64,000 bases of DNA from Ryuthela nishihirai (GCA_038380435.1 JAWZYU010000008.1:76274020-76338019), one strand, 5' to 3'; shown: positions 33,558 through 45,617, counted from the first letter of the stretch. A program made the numbers and translations. The notes: a model not told the origin generated them from the letters alone.

Positions 33558-35060
33558 GATTAGAAGGATTTGAAATTTTAGGTGTAGGTGAGATGATGGC
33601 TTTTTTCCATGGTACTGGGAATTCATTAGTGTTAAATGAACAATTAATTAGATCACAAAGGTGTGCAGAAGTTAATGGGGAAAGAAGTTTTTAGAATAAA
33701 GACGGATTCCATCTAGTCCGAGTGTTTTTTAGAGAATTTATAAGGTTAAGAACTTCGATTTCGGTAACATTTTTGAGCTTAAAGGTTTCCAAATTATTAA
33801 ATGATTAATTGGAATAGGACAATGACTTATTTGCATTTGCATGATTTTCTGTAGAAGTGCAGGATTTACAGAATACATTATTCAAAACATTAGCAATGTC
33901 TTTAGGATCATAGGAGGAATTGTCATTGTAAATGATCTTATTAATTTGGTTTGGTTTCTTAAGTTACCAGTAGTAGAATCAAAAATTCGAAATATTTCAT
34001 TACCATTTGGATTAAACGGAAAGTCGATTAAGAAAATATAAACACTTGGCATTTTTAATACTACTGTTGACCAGATTACAGAAAGTTTTATAGTTCTCCC
34101 ATGTGTATGGTTGATTAGAGTTAATAGCATTCTTAAAGGGTTTATTTTTTAATGAGATCATTTTCAGAAGCTCTTTTGTAATCCAAGGCTTTCGAGATGA
34201 GTGAACTTTGAAAGTTTTTTAAGGTGCATAGGTGTCAAGTGCAAAATTGATTAAACAGGAGAGATGTGCTTTTGAAGTAGGAGTTCGCATTTGTAAATAC
34301 TCTTGTAGAAAGGGAGATATTTGGCAAACTCATCATTGTTGAAATTTTTAAAGGATCTTTTTAAAATTAAAACTTTAATACAATACATATATGCTAATAA
34401 TAGAATGTTATTAATATCTTCGAAGAGAGCAAGTGTATGCTTGTGAAGTGATCTATTGGAGAAAATCATTTCAATGATAGATTCACTGTGATCATTAATT
34501 TGAGTGCACAATTTGTTTAAATGTATATGTCCGAATGTTTTTAGGCAGATTTTAAGCTTGGAATATGCAGAACTATGTTTTAGAGCATCGATATTAAAAT
34601 CTCCTGTAAGAATGGAAGTAATGTTGCAAGGGAAACTTTCTAGGACTGAGTACAATGAATTAATGAAACTTTCAATATTGCTGTTTGAGGACGGTAAAGT
34701 GTGCCAATGATAAGAGTAGGGTTTTGTTTATTGAAAGGGGAGATTTTGACCCAGAGACCTTCAAAACAAGAGTAAGAAAGAATAGGCATTAGTTCCACAT
34801 TAAATGTTTTCCTCACATATAATACAAATCGTCCTCCTGTCCTACTGGATCTGTCAATGTGGAATAGTTTATATCCATCGAGTTCAAAAATATTATCTGG
34901 GAGATATTGAGCCATGTCTCTGTAAGAGCAATTACATCAAATTTCAAAATATCAGAACTCAGTAGATAGGAGTGTTTAGATTTAAGAGAATGAATATTGA
35001 GATGACAAAGGTTTAATCAACAGTGATCTTGGGGAAGAGATATATCTGAGGGAGTTGGGT
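33558..35060 (-). pseudogene. Jockey/CR1-like endonuclease, linker and RT N-terminus
   Basis: The endonuclease begins near 35010 (LNIHSLKSK, then DVIALTETWLN). It continues in the frame at 34640-34915 with DGYKLFHIDRSSRTGGRFVL and LIIGTLYRP, and in that at 34251-34655 with ILTGDFNIDAL. The linker at about 34000-34190 reads SRKPWITKELLKMI. The RT N-terminus at about 33560-33800 reads CSFNTNEFPVPWKKA. All blocks are broken by frameshifts. The catalytic SDH is not clearly preserved. Confidence 0.8.
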
Positions 35061-35925
35061 TTTTTAAGTTAAGAAGAAAATTTTGTTAGCATGACAGGGA
35101 CATGAAGTTATGAAAATGTACAAATGAAAAACGAATATAGAATTAAAAAAAATAGATAAATGAAAGGAATAATGGGTTTCTGTTAGACTAATGGGTTTTT
35201 AAAAGTCATAAAAGTGTTCGTAACAGGAGAGTTGTTACTTTAAAAACAACAAAATATGTACAGTTTAGCAACAATAGAAGTTGAGAGAGACAGAATTGTG
35301 TAAAGTGCATTATAGATCACAATTTATATTGTTATGCTATACACTCTGTTTCCAAAATTATTTGGATACTTCAATGTTTTGTGGAAACAAAACCATATTC
35401 TAAGCTTCCTAATTTTGAAAATAAGCTTTTTTTTACAGAAAAATGTTGCAGAAAATTGTAAATCTCAATCAAATTTTACAAAATTTAGATTTTAGAAAAT
35501 ATTAATTTATTATTTAATAGTTGTTGAAACTGAAATATTTGACAGTCAATACTGCTGTTATATTCATCCTAAGCACTGTTTCAAAACTGATGCAAAGTGA
35601 AAAATTAACCCCAAACTTTTAAGATTACATTTATTTCAATAAACAATTTGTATAATTTTTTAAGGTAAATTTTTACGGTAGATTTTCCTTTAGATTTACT
35701 TTTAGATTTTCCATTTCTTGTAACATCTTGCTACAAAAGCTTAATTCAAAGTTAGGGAGATTTGAATAGTTTTCGCACAATAGAAAGTGTCTTAATATTT
35801 TTGATAATTATGTGTAATTTAATTATTCTCAGAGTGCTAAAGTGAGGAAATATTTTTTGAAATTTAAATTGATAATTTGTTTGTATAATATTACTCCATA
35901 TTGAATACAACAAGTTATTCTGTGG
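35061..35925. other. No gene seen
   Basis: AT-rich. The part nearest 35060 may be the 5' UTR of the adjoining LINE. The rest shows nothing. Confidence 0.5.
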
Positions 35926-35929
35926 AGGG

Positions 35930-38228
35930 ATGATCAGCTGATGGATAATTCTGAGCAGAAGTCATCTCACTGAACTCTTTGCTTCTACTGGCATCGTCAA
36001 ATTCTACATTGGGGAAGTCTTCCAGTGTAGATGACCAGCCTTTAGTGGTGGGGGAATGGGTCTTTGCCCCATGTCTGCAATTACGAGGTTGTTTGATATT
36101 GTTGGCATTTGCTCTCTCAATAAACATAGTTTCTTTAAACATCCCACTAACCATTTTCTCTCCATAGGTAGTTGGAATGTGAGGACTCTGCACAGAGTTT
36201 TTTCTCTTGATGTCCTCACACAAGAATTCCACCATTATAATTTAGATATTCTCGGCTTGCAAGAGACCAGATGGACAAATAAAGGTCAGATTCTTAAAAA
36301 TAATCTTAAATTTCTCTTTTCAGGGAGGGACGACAATAAGCATCACCAAGGCGTAGGTCTGCTTCTCAGCAGACATGCTAGTGATGCTCATTCTAGGATA
36401 TGAGTGCATTAATGAAAGGTTTCTTACAGCAAAATTTCAGACAAACATTAAAGACTTGAATGTTATCTGCTGTTATGCCTCCACTGAGGATGAGAAGGAT
36501 AGGTTTTATGGACAACTTCAGGATATTTTGAATTCTGTCAAAGAAAGAAGATATTACCCCTTATTCTTGGTGACTTCAATGCCAAAGTTGGTAGTGACTT
36601 TGACCATTGGTGAAGCTTATAGGCCCTTTTGGTATTTGTAGCTGCAAAGGCAATAGGCAACGTCTCCCACAGGTAAGTAAACTTAGTGGTTTGAGAGCAG
36701 ATAACACCACAACATATATAAGGACACATGGGTTGTCTGATGGGCTGCATAAGAATATGATTGATTATATATTAACAGCAAATGGGCTTGTTCTGTTAGG
36801 AATATCAGGTCATATTATCATCATCATCCTCAAGCAGTCATGGGCTATGTAGGTCCAACCAGACAGTGCAATTTAGTTCTCCAAGCATGTGTGTCCTGAG
36901 CTACATCTGCTGCATCCAGCCACTGTCCACCAATTATAACAAGGTCCTGTTTGACATTGTTTGCCTACCGCATCCTAGGTGTCCCACTCATTCTGAGGCA
37001 TTTAGGCACACTGTTCATAACCCTATTCACAAATCTATAATTATCCATACGGGCAACATGGCTAAACCAACAGAGTCTTTCTCTGCACAATATGCTGCCT
37101 AAAGGAGGTTGCCGACTCCTTTGCCCAACCTCATCATTAGTTACAAAGTTAAACCGCCTAATGCCCAAGATACTGCGTAAGCATCTGGAATCAAGAGCAT
37201 CTAATTTCCTGTTATCTTGTTTACACAGTGTCCAAGTTTCACTACCATAACTAAGAAAACCAAACTATTATACCGTTTAATTTTAGAACCAAACTATTAT
37301 ACTGTTTAATTTTAGTCTTTAGGTGTATTCGCCTATTTTTCCACAATCACCATAGGTTCTTAAAAGTACCGGCAGCAATCCCTATTCGTCTGTTAATCTC
37401 ATGCCGCACATCACCAGTATCTGTTACATAGCTCCCAAGATAATTAAACTGTGACACCTGCTCAAGATTGCAACCATTCAGAGTAACTGAATCACAGCCT
37501 GCCTGACCAATTTTCATCACTTCAGTTTTCTCTCTGTTTATAACCAAACCTACTCTACTACCAGTCTCATCAACAGCTCGAATGAAAGAGTTCATCTCAT
37601 CAACATCATTTGCCAAAAGGGCTAAATCATCAGCATAATCTAAGTCAGCAATTTTCGTATCTCCAGCCCATTTAAGGCCAAAATCTTTCCCTTGAAGTGA
37701 ATTTCACATAACATAATCAATAACTGAACTAACAAGGAAAGGAGACAAAATGCACCCTTGTCGAACATCAGAAGTAATGCTAAACCAATTTCTACAAGCC
37801 TTACTGACTCTTACACACAACTCAGTGTTATTATAGAGAGCTTTCATTATGTTAACTAACTTGTCTGGTATACCATATGATCTCACAGTCAATCACAAAT
37901 TATGACAATCAAAAATATATAGGGGAGCTGAAGTTGGATTTGACCATTACCCTGTTAAAAGTGTCTTGCATCTTAAACTTTAAAAGTGTTGTGCTAAGGT
38001 TAAAAAATTTACCTTTAATACTGAAGCTCTGAAAGACCCAGTTATAGCTAAAGCTTACCATGATAGGTTACTTAGTCATGGTTTGCTTATTACTGAAGTT
38101 GAGGAAGAATGGGACCATTTTAAACAGGCTTTTTTGGACACTAACAGTACTCTTTTAGGGAAAAAGGAGCAGAGGAGGCAGAATTATTTGAGTGATAAGG
38201 CACTTGAGCTTATTTCAGAAAGAAAGAA
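35930..38228 (+). mobile_element. F1 LINE copy (+), split by a second F1 copy
   Basis: Pieces 35930-36815 and 37917-38228. The first holds the 5' UTR and the endonuclease N-terminus (SIGSWNVRTLHRVFSLD, ILGLQETRW) that is damaged in the 8595-12264 copy. The second resumes at AGGGGAGCTGAAGTTGG, precisely where the unbroken copy continues (about 10840), and runs into the linker before RT. In-frame losses (for example the DANK codons) and stops make it dead. Confidence 0.85.
36816..37916 (-). mobile_element. F1 LINE copy inserted into another F1 (5'-truncated)
   Basis: Minus-strand copy with its ATC tail at 36817-36829. It extends from the 3' end back to RSYGIPDKLV in the RT palm (about 37890) and stops, a typical 5' truncation. 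ATAT on both sides is a possible short target duplication. It carries MKIGQAGCDSVTLNGCNLEQ and NDVDEMNSFIRAVDETGSRV, better preserved than in the full-span copy. A 27-bp internal tandem duplication (AACCAAACTATTATAC.GTTTAATTTTAG) sits at about 37257-37315. Confidence 0.85.
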
Positions 38229-38402
38229 CTGATACCCCTATAGTTATCACATTACCATAGGGATATGATATATCACTTTACTATAGGGATCGTCATAATT
38301 TGTGGTTGATTGTGAGATCATATGCTATATCAGACAAGTTTAGTTATATCCTACATAGTAATGTGAACTGATACCCCTATAGTTATCACATTACTATAGG
38401 GA
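38226..38402. repeat. Duplicated hairpin block next to an F1 scrap
   Basis: AACTGATACCCCTATAGTTA, continuing TCACATTAC.ATAGGGA, occurs at about 38228-38262 and 38366-38401. Each copy can fold through CCCTATAG/CTATAGGG. Between them, 38286-38342 is an F1 RT fragment (RHNLWLIVRSY). The GATACCCCTATAGTT unit itself matches F1 RT sequence (NYRGIS) in inverted orientation. Confidence 0.6.
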
Positions 38403-38730
38403 CTTGTGATAACATTTGGTAACATTAACTCATTGGTTCAAAACCCACGTGACTCAAGACAATTTTTCCCCTATACCCAGTCCCCGTGTGTGGGAGCCAT
38501 ACCCTGTGCACGTTAAAGAACACGCTGGATGGCCTTGACGGGAGGCTACCATCTGTCTCCCAACAGCTGTTCCAGTGGGTCCCCTCCCCCAACCGTCTCT
38601 GAGCCTTCGGGGTCCATGTGACCTGGTCATTTAGCCCATGGTGTGCAAAAAAGTGCCGCTCAGAGGTAAAACAACCCAACCCCTATACCCAGTATTGGTA
38701 GAATACAACAGCAAAGATAGTGGCTTCATA
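38403..38730 (+). mobile_element. Tc1 transposase tail fragment interrupted by SINE-A
   Basis: Flanks 38440-38481 and 38680-38730 together match the 3' end of the Tc1 relic at 41770-41830 (CCCTATA.CCAGTATT, then AGAATACAACAG). The SINE-A at 38482-38679 separates them. Confidence 0.6.
38482..38679 (+). mobile_element. SINE-A, 5'-truncated insertion
   Basis: Only the 3' half of SINE-A (about 198 bp, from CCCCGTGTGTGGGAG to AACCCAAC). Yet it is flanked by a perfect 14-bp duplication, CCCCTATACCCAGT, at 38468-38481 and 38680-38693. This is therefore a genuine truncated integration, not later deletion. Confidence 0.92.
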
Positions 38731-39779
38731 TAAACCTAATGATCCTTATGAATCAAAAGATTTCTTACTTTTGACTATTGCTATTAACTTTATTTCATGC
38801 CACTTTTAAATTGTTAACTCTATCTAATATAAAACTAAATGCAATGTTGTGACACTAAGCTGACTGTGGATTGCAGAACAGCTGGAGTCTTGTGGTGGTT
38901 GTCAAACTGATCACGGTGTGAGGACATTAATTTAAACACTGTAACATCTTCAGGTCTTAAAAATCTAGTACTCTACTTTTACAATATCGCAACAGCCAAG
39001 TACTGAAATGGGTTCATCCTAGTTTGTCATCTCCCTGCTTTCCAAGGTGCATCACCTAAGGGGAGAAGGGCACAGACAGCAGTAGAATTTCCCCTCAACT
39101 CCACAGATCACTTCTCGTTAAAGTAATGACTTTTAGGAGTCTTAGCTGCAGTTGCTTCTGGTATCAACTAGGCATGACCAAATGAAGTCAGTGTGTAATG
39201 CTGTTAACCTTTAAACACTGTTAAAATTAATATTACCTCACAACTGTATAAAGTTCATATGCCAGACTTTTTAAGCATATCCTGTAAAGTGGTTCCTATA
39301 TATATTCAAATGCCCAATTCGTAAAGATTTTTTTTTAAAAGCAACATATAAATGTTCTACTACATATTATATATATTTACATATTAATGTACCTTTGAAT
39401 TATGATCACAATTTAAAAATAACTTGTAAGCCAGCCATCCAAAGTTGCATAACTCCTAAAGATCAGTAATCATCTATCGATATATCAACCGAGAAAAAGA
39501 TCGATAATTTATGGTAATAAATCTACAGAAATGAAAACAAAGATTTCATTACAAAAGTATAATGTCGGCGAAATTTTTTTCACAAAATATTTATTGATTT
39601 ATCAAACTATAAATACCAACTAGATGATTGGTGATGGTATCCAATGTGTAGGAAGAATGCTGTAAAAATTCCACTATGTAACCACTTGAGTACAGATCAG
39701 CAATTAACAAGTTCTGCAGTGACATAGTCCGTACTGGAAGCAGTCTTCAACAAGCTCTGGCATTGTTCTGGGTAAGAAG

Positions 39780-40378
39780 GTTTCTTTCAAATTATAGTTT
39801 CGATTTGAGGAGAGGGAATGATGCATAGAATTCTGGAATAAATGACATAAATGATAAAAGTAAGTCTAGGAATACTGAAATAGGTTTCAGGCAGAAAAGA
39901 ATCCAAAATGGAAAAATAAACGGGTCCATACTTCACAATTACTTCCGTTTTTAAAAACAGTAGTTTTTTTTTTTTTGTTAATTTTCAGATTTTTGAAACT
40001 TTAAGGAAAAATTTATTGATAATAGTTTAAATCAAACTTGTCAGCTTAAATCAGGGGTTGCCTGAGCATAGAGTAACAATAATAAACAAATCCGCAATAC
40101 CATATAAAAAGAATTAAAAATATTTGCCTCAAGCAGCTGCTTCCTACAGAGGTCTTACAGAAGCCCGTCAGTTCATATGCCATAGTAGAAGGTCTGTGAG
40201 GTTGGAGGGACCTCAGCAGAAAAAAATACAAACATTCACGCTTTACCCAGGACTCAAAACCAGGTCTCTTTGATCAGTAGTGAATTACACTAACCACTCA
40301 GCCCAAGAGCACTTCTAAAATGGCAGATAGCTTTAACAAATTATTTATATTATAGTTTAATAAAATATGCATTAGTTA
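39780..40378. mobile_element. piggyBac-like non-autonomous repeat, partial, with SINE-B inside
   Basis: The segments on either side of the SINE-B at 40118-40307 align with 51180-51545: TAGTTTCGATTTGAGGAGAG, AATGATGCATAGAATTCTGG, TTACTTCCG, TTGATAATAG, and after the SINE GCACTTCTAAAATGGCA and TTATTTATATTATAGTTTAA. Termini were not resolved for this copy. Confidence 0.65.
40118..40307 (-). mobile_element. SINE-B copy, diverged
   Basis: Minus-strand copy inserted in the piggyBac-like repeat. The sister repeat at 51475 shows the empty site. The A box is degraded (CTGAGTGGTTAGTGTAATTC). Confidence 0.75.
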
Positions 40379-40815
40379 GACTGCAGTTCATGGTTCCAAC
40401 ATGACACCTACATTAAGAACATAATGTAAGTAGAGGGTGCATGAGTAAATGCAACACAAGTAGAGACATGAATACATGCAACCTATTTAGAGTAACATAT
40501 GAAACCATGGCTGGAGATTTATGCAGAAATGAATGGCTAATGTGTTGTCTGCTACTGAGATTTATGGTAGCCTCTGAATGCTGCATTTTGATATTTTTTA
40601 TGTTTATAAAATGTCTTGTGGTGTGAACTGAAATAAATATTTGTGGTTTTTTTAAACTACCTTGTGGGGAAACTTTAACCTTATGATATTTACAAATGCT
40701 GATAATTAAAAAAATTTTTAGTACCAAACCCACCAACCAAAATTCTTGGATTTTTAGGCATTTACAGGTAAGTGATTTTATCTTTTATTTCCTAACTCTT
40801 ACCATTTAGCAATAT

Positions 40816-41029
40816 AAAATAAAAATAAAATAAATATTCCCTCAAGCAGCTGCTTGCTACAGAGGTCTGACAGGAGCCTGTCAGTTTATATGCCACAGTA
40901 GGAGATCTGAGAGGATGGCAGGACCTCAGCAGAAAAACGACACACACATCCATGCCTAATCTGGGGCTCGAACCCAGGTCCCTTAGATCAGTAGCCAAGC
41001 GTGCTAACCACTCGGCCATGGGACGGCAT
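40816..41029 (-). mobile_element. SINE-B copy
   Basis: Minus-strand copy with an intact tRNA-like head and an AAATAAAATAAAT-type tail. TTTAGCAATAT at 40805-40815 and 41030-41040 is an 11-bp target duplication. Confidence 0.9.
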
Positions 41030-41059
41030 TTTAGCAATATGCTATGTTCAAAATAATTA

Positions 41060-41830
41060 TCTTCAATGTGAAAACACACACTGAAGAACCAAAACATTAT
41101 GACCAATGTATCTTTATGCAAACCGAAACAACGCCGTGTGTGAAGATCACAAACAGTATAAATAACACCTGATACTGAGCTCTGTTAATTAGTGTTATTC
41201 TTGTTCTTCAGATGAGAAAGGCAGCAGACTTAAGTGAGTTTGACAAAGGCCAAATTGTAATGGCCAGAAAACTGGGTCAGAACATTTCAGAGATGGCAAG
41301 GCTTGTGGAGTGCTCACGGTAAGCCATGGTACCTTCAAAGAGTGTTCTGAGGAGGGAAAACCCCTGAACCGCCAGCAAGGAGGGCCGACCATGGCTCATC
41401 AATGCTAGAGGTGAGCAAAGGCTATCCCATATGGTATGAGTCAACAGAAGGGATACTGTGGCGCAACTCGCCCATAATTTGAATGCTGGTGACAGGAGTA
41501 ATGTGTCGCAACACACAGTACATCGTACCCTGCTGAAAATGGGGCTGCATAGCCGCAGGCCACTGCTAGTGCCCATGCTAACCTCGGTTCATCACTGAAA
41601 GTGCCTACAATGGGCACATGAGCATTAAAACTGGACCTTGACTGATTGGAATAAGGTCGTCTGGTTTGATGAATCTTGTTTCCTGTTACACTATATGGAT
41701 GGTCGGGTATGTGTGTCATTTACCTGGGGAAGTGTTGGCACCAGGAGGCACTGTAACATGCTTGCATTGCATTTTAACCCCCGAGATCATATTCCCCCTA
41801 TAACCAGTATTAACAGAATACAACAGTGAA
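41060..41830 (+). pseudogene. Tc1-like transposase pseudogene
   Basis: Begins after a Tc1-style terminus (ACTGAAGAACCAAAACATTA). ATG at 41213: [20 protein letters not shown] and [16 protein letters not shown], the paired-type helix-turn-helix. Then VSQHTVHRTLLKMGLHSRRP, and the catalytic-domain piece DWNKVVWFDESCFLLHYMDG carrying a catalytic Asp (W.DES). Stops interrupt it after ECSR and elsewhere, and the middle of the catalytic domain is deleted, so the gene jumps to the tail DHIPPITSINRIQQ. The right inverted repeat was not found. Confidence 0.8.
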
Positions 41831-42055
41831 AGTCCAAATTAGCAGTGAGGCATAACTCTTTACAAGGAAAGCATAAGGAAGTTATGATGCAAAATTGTGG
41901 GAATTGCAGTCTTAGTTACTGAAATAGTAGCAGACAGTTTTTTTTAGTGGAAAAAATGTTTTGGTTACTTTTTCATTTCATGTTTATGAAATATTTGATT
42001 TTAAGTAAATCCTGTTTTGAATTCCATATTTATTTATTTATATTTTACTTTTCAG

Positions 42056-42747
42056 ATATATTGCTGCTTTAAGCCATATTATTAGGAAAGCACACAGATT
42101 GGAGCATTTATCCTTAGGTTGTGTGGAAGAAATTCTTGATAATGCAGAATCTCTTCTCGTTCTCTTGGCTCAACATCAAGCAAAATATTTGAAGTCACTT
42201 CATCTTTCCAGTGTCAAAGAATATCCTGATCATTATGCCTTATTAGAAATGCCTGCCAATATGTTTGATCCTTTCTGTAATCTACAAACATTGAGTATTG
42301 ATTATGATAATATATCTGATGAACTTTTATTAGTTTTGTCCAAACCACATAAAAAAGCTCTCCAACATCTCAATATTCATGTACATGGCATTGATAGTGA
42401 TAATCCAGGAACAAGTGATTTGGCTTGGAGAATGCTCTGTGACCACAGTCCTGGCTTAGAAGTCACCATTACTCTACTTCATTCCCATGATCTTTCAAAC
42501 TATCTTCATGACATTCTTCATCCTAATATGCCACTCACACATTTTAGATCTTATTTTAGTCCTGGTTTGGATGCTTCCTTTTTAGACCTTATTGCTGCCC
42601 TTAATAACTCAACACTGCAGTCACTTGCTATTGTTGAAAGTGTAAGTGAAGATATGATGCCAACAGCAACTTTTCTCACTGTGGATGAAGACCCACTTGT
42701 GATGCTAGCATGGAGATGCAAAAAATTGGTATCTCTTAAAGTAATAG
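42056..42747 (+). CDS. FBXO33: FBXO33-like F-box protein, coding exon 2
   Basis: Starts after acceptor TTTTCAG; the first base completes the Gln codon carried over from exon 1. It encodes about 230 residues of the leucine-rich repeat substrate-binding region: YIAALSHIIRKAHRLEHLSL, LLVLLAQHQAKYLKSLHLSS, VKEYPDHYALLEMP, LQTLSIDYDNISDELLLVLS, LNIHVHGI..DNPGTSDLAW, and MPLTHFRSYFSP. The VKE.PD, LSIDYD, VHGI and MPLTHFR blocks are the clearest FBXO33 signatures (recalled). It ends ATAG|GTAAGA with one base of a split Gly codon. No stops or frameshifts, unlike every neighbouring frame. Confidence 0.9.
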
Positions 42748-43099
42748 GTAAGATTGTTGTGTATAATTTTTTATTGAGATGAATTATATTGATCACCATG
42801 GTATTTCTGAATAACCAAAGAAAACTTTTTATAACTACATTGGTTTCCATAAATTTAGGAATAAATGAAAAAACAAAATGATATTGTAAAACCCCCTATG
42901 ATAGATGTGCATGAAAGTCATGTATACATGTAAAATGTGATGCAAAATTGAGCTATGGTATGCAAATGAATGGAGCTTCAGCAGTGAGTTCAAATGCATC
43001 GAGCATTACAAGCAGGCTGTTCTCTAGTTCTGAGAAGTGTGAGGTAAAGTTTTCGAGTAGCAGATTTGTTGGTATGTCTAGCAAATAGTTAGAAGAAAT

Positions 43100-44929
43100 G
43101 CGGTGGTGAGTTGTAAGTCAGCTCAAGAGGTCAGACTCGAGTTTTTTTCTTCCTTCTTCTCAGAAGTAAATGACTGTTGACACATTGTCTTACGTTCTAT
43201 CAAATCTTTATGTGAGAACCATTCCGTAAGGAGAAACTTGGTCTCTTCAAAATTTTCCCTTCCAATAACTTCACCCATTACAGGGAAACTAAGCCTTCCA
43301 CTCAAATTTGTCGTGCTGTATCCAGTTTTCATTCTCAATAGGCCATTGCCAGTCACATCAAAAGTGCTCTAAAGAATCACATTCCAGTACAATGTGCATG
43401 ATTGTCTTGGTGACATTAGGACATAGGTTAAATTTTCCATAACAGTTTAGTAATTTACTGAGTCTTATTCATTTCCAAAGAACTAGCTCTAACCTTACAT
43501 AAAAGTGAACTACTAATATGATTATCCATATAAGTTTTTTTGGTATACACAATCTTCGTATCATAGACTTGCCTTTTACATCTTTAATAATCCTAGTTTT
43601 CCATCCCACAGCAATTTTAGAATTCCAAGAACCTGATTTAGGATCGAATTTTCAATCTACGGCAAGAGTTCTAAACCACGTAGAATTTCTTACTCGAGGA
43701 GCAAGTAACCTACAATATTTAAACTCTTTTCTGGCTATCCTATTTTTATTCATATTGTGAAGGTGACCTAAAAAAAGAAGTTTGCTTTTTGCTTCTCTGC
43801 TTTCAAAAGTGCTCCAACCCATTTCACCTTTAATCACTACATTAGGAATTAACTGGTTTGCTCTAAGTGCAAACCTACCAATCTGGATCTGTGAGGCTTA
43901 ACAAACTTTTCTCAGGTTTGAAGAGAAAGCAAGGGCACTAAAGCCATAGGTGATAGCTGGTACAGCAACAGATTTCCACAATATTCTGGTGAACTCATAC
44001 TTATTATAAGAGAATATAGCTTTGTTTTTTTATAATTCTAATGTATTGACAATTTTTTTTCCTGACAATGTAATATCTTCATGAATATTCAGATAATTTG
44101 TTTCTTGACTGAAGGTAATGCCCAGATACAAAGCCAAGTCCACTCTACAAATTCGATGATTTACAAACTTGACATCTGTTACTTGCAATTCCAAGACATC
44201 AGCATACATTTTTTAGGGCTAAAATTAATTTTAGAGTTCCCACCAAAATCATTCACAATATTTAATAAATTCTCCATTCCCATTCTATCTTCAGTAGAAA
44301 TCACAATATCATCAGCAAAGAACAAACCTCGAATTTTGTACTTTTGAGTCCCTTTTATAAAATCTGGAATACTAAATCTGTTGTTGCATTTTTTTAGTCT
44401 ATCTTCAAGTGGATTAATGAAAGTAAGGAAAAGAATAGGAGAGAGAGGGTATCCTTGTTTTAATCCTACATTTGAGATAATTTCCTTAGTCTTATGGTCT
44501 TTGAATTCATAAGTATACTTGCATTTATCTATTTCATACAGCCTTTTCAGAATAGAAATAGTCCTCTCTTATTCCCAATATTATGAATCTGTCCCAAAGG
44601 ATCTCTCTATCTACCATATCATATGCCTTTTCTATGTCCAAAAATGATACAAGTAGGGGCAATTTGAAATTTCAATTAAGTGTGAAAGAATAAATAAATT
44701 ATCTTCTCATCGGTCATTACGAAATTCCTGTTGCATTTCTCCCAGTTTACTGTTGTCTTCAAGCTATACTTGTATTCTCTGCTTTAGCACCATCATGTAC
44801 AATTTATATAAGCAGCTAATGATAGCAATAGGGCGATAGTTATCTAGATTTTTCTTGTCCTTGCCCTTAAACATTAGTTTAATTCTGATGACATACCAAT
44901 CTGAAGTATATTCAAGAATCAAAGAAGTC
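43100..44929 (-). pseudogene. Unassigned LINE: RT core and C-terminus
   Basis: Minus-strand decayed RT. Going 5' to 3': LDNYRPIAIISCLYKLYMMV, LGEMQQEFRNDR, NVGLKQGYPLSPILFLTFIN, LFFADDIVISTEDR (catalytic pair), then MGMENLLNIVNDFGGNSKIN. The frame at 43123-43356 (TGNGLLRMKTGYSTTN) is the C-terminal end. Stops are common. KQGYPLSPILF with FADD is not the F1, R1 or Jockey/CR1 pattern of this window, so this is a fourth LINE family. Its 5' half is 47351-48895. Confidence 0.78.
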
Positions 44930-45167
44930 ACTGAATTGACATGGGGTGGGAGTGGCTCACTCGGTAGCGTGCCAGGCTCGTAATCTTTAGTTTCCAGGTT
45001 CGAGTCCCAGCTGGGTCAGCGTTGAGATTTATCTCCACAAAATTTCCCACCCTGCCCACGGTCAGTAGGGGACACCAATGGGCTTGGAAAGGCCACTGTC
45101 CATTGGATGAGATGTTAAGCCATGGCCCCGTGTGCAGGAGAGCCATACCCTGTGCACATAACCTTTT

Positions 45168-45250
45168 GACGGCGGTGCCTTACCCGAGGCTCGAACCCTG
45201 GCCTCTTAGATCAGTAGCCAAACGTGCTAACCAGTCGGTCACAGGACTGC
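45168..45250 (-). mobile_element. SINE-B head only
   Basis: The tRNA-like part (B box AGGCTCGAACCCTGG on +, A box region near 45235) without the SINE-B body, located at the edge of the 2-kb insertion. Confidence 0.65.
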
Positions 45251-45617
45251 ATAATAATAAAGGAAATATTAATAAAGAGGGTTGACCAATAAATTCTATT
45301 TGTAAGCAAATATAACTGTAAAAACTAAAGGCCTAGTAGGGTTTTATTGGATTTAATAAGGATTTTTACTCATAAAAGTAGTTATCTGTACTGTCAGATA
45401 TTGTATTGTCTCTTTTTCATGATGCCCAGTTAGATTTTCTTGTAATTATCAGAACAATTACCTTATAAATATTATGCAACTTTCATGCTAAAGATTGCAT
45501 GTGTTCTGATACAAATGATTTGAATTTTATATTTACAGGAAATAAATAAAACCTTTTTATCTCTTAGTTTCGTTTGAAAAATAATGATAAGAAATTATTT
45601 GTTCTCTAATATTTATT

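Larger units (their letters stand above)
28690..35060 (-). mobile_element. Jockey/CR1-group LINE, split by two DNA transposons
   Basis: One minus-strand retrotransposon recovered in three pieces: endonuclease and RT N-terminus at 33558-35060, RT core at 31565-32626, and the C-terminus plus probable 3' UTR at 28690-29299. The gaps are exactly the TIR element 29300-31564 and the hAT element 32635-33549. The RT reading runs straight across the hAT gap (NPSNPL to the right, YRPISVT to the left). Both outer limits are approximate. Confidence 0.82.
16328..42055 (+). other. FBXO33 intron 1 (25.7 kb)
   Basis: Bounded by donor GTAAGT and acceptor TTTTACTTTTCAG. Filled with mobile elements listed separately: SINE-B, F1 pieces, an R1-like LINE, a Jockey/CR1-like LINE, hAT, Tc1 and piggyBac-like relics. 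Stretches 16922-17416, 17640-18770, 23086-23751, 24132-26469, 26883-27311 and 38731-39779 show no recognisable feature beyond AT-rich DNA. Confidence 0.85.
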
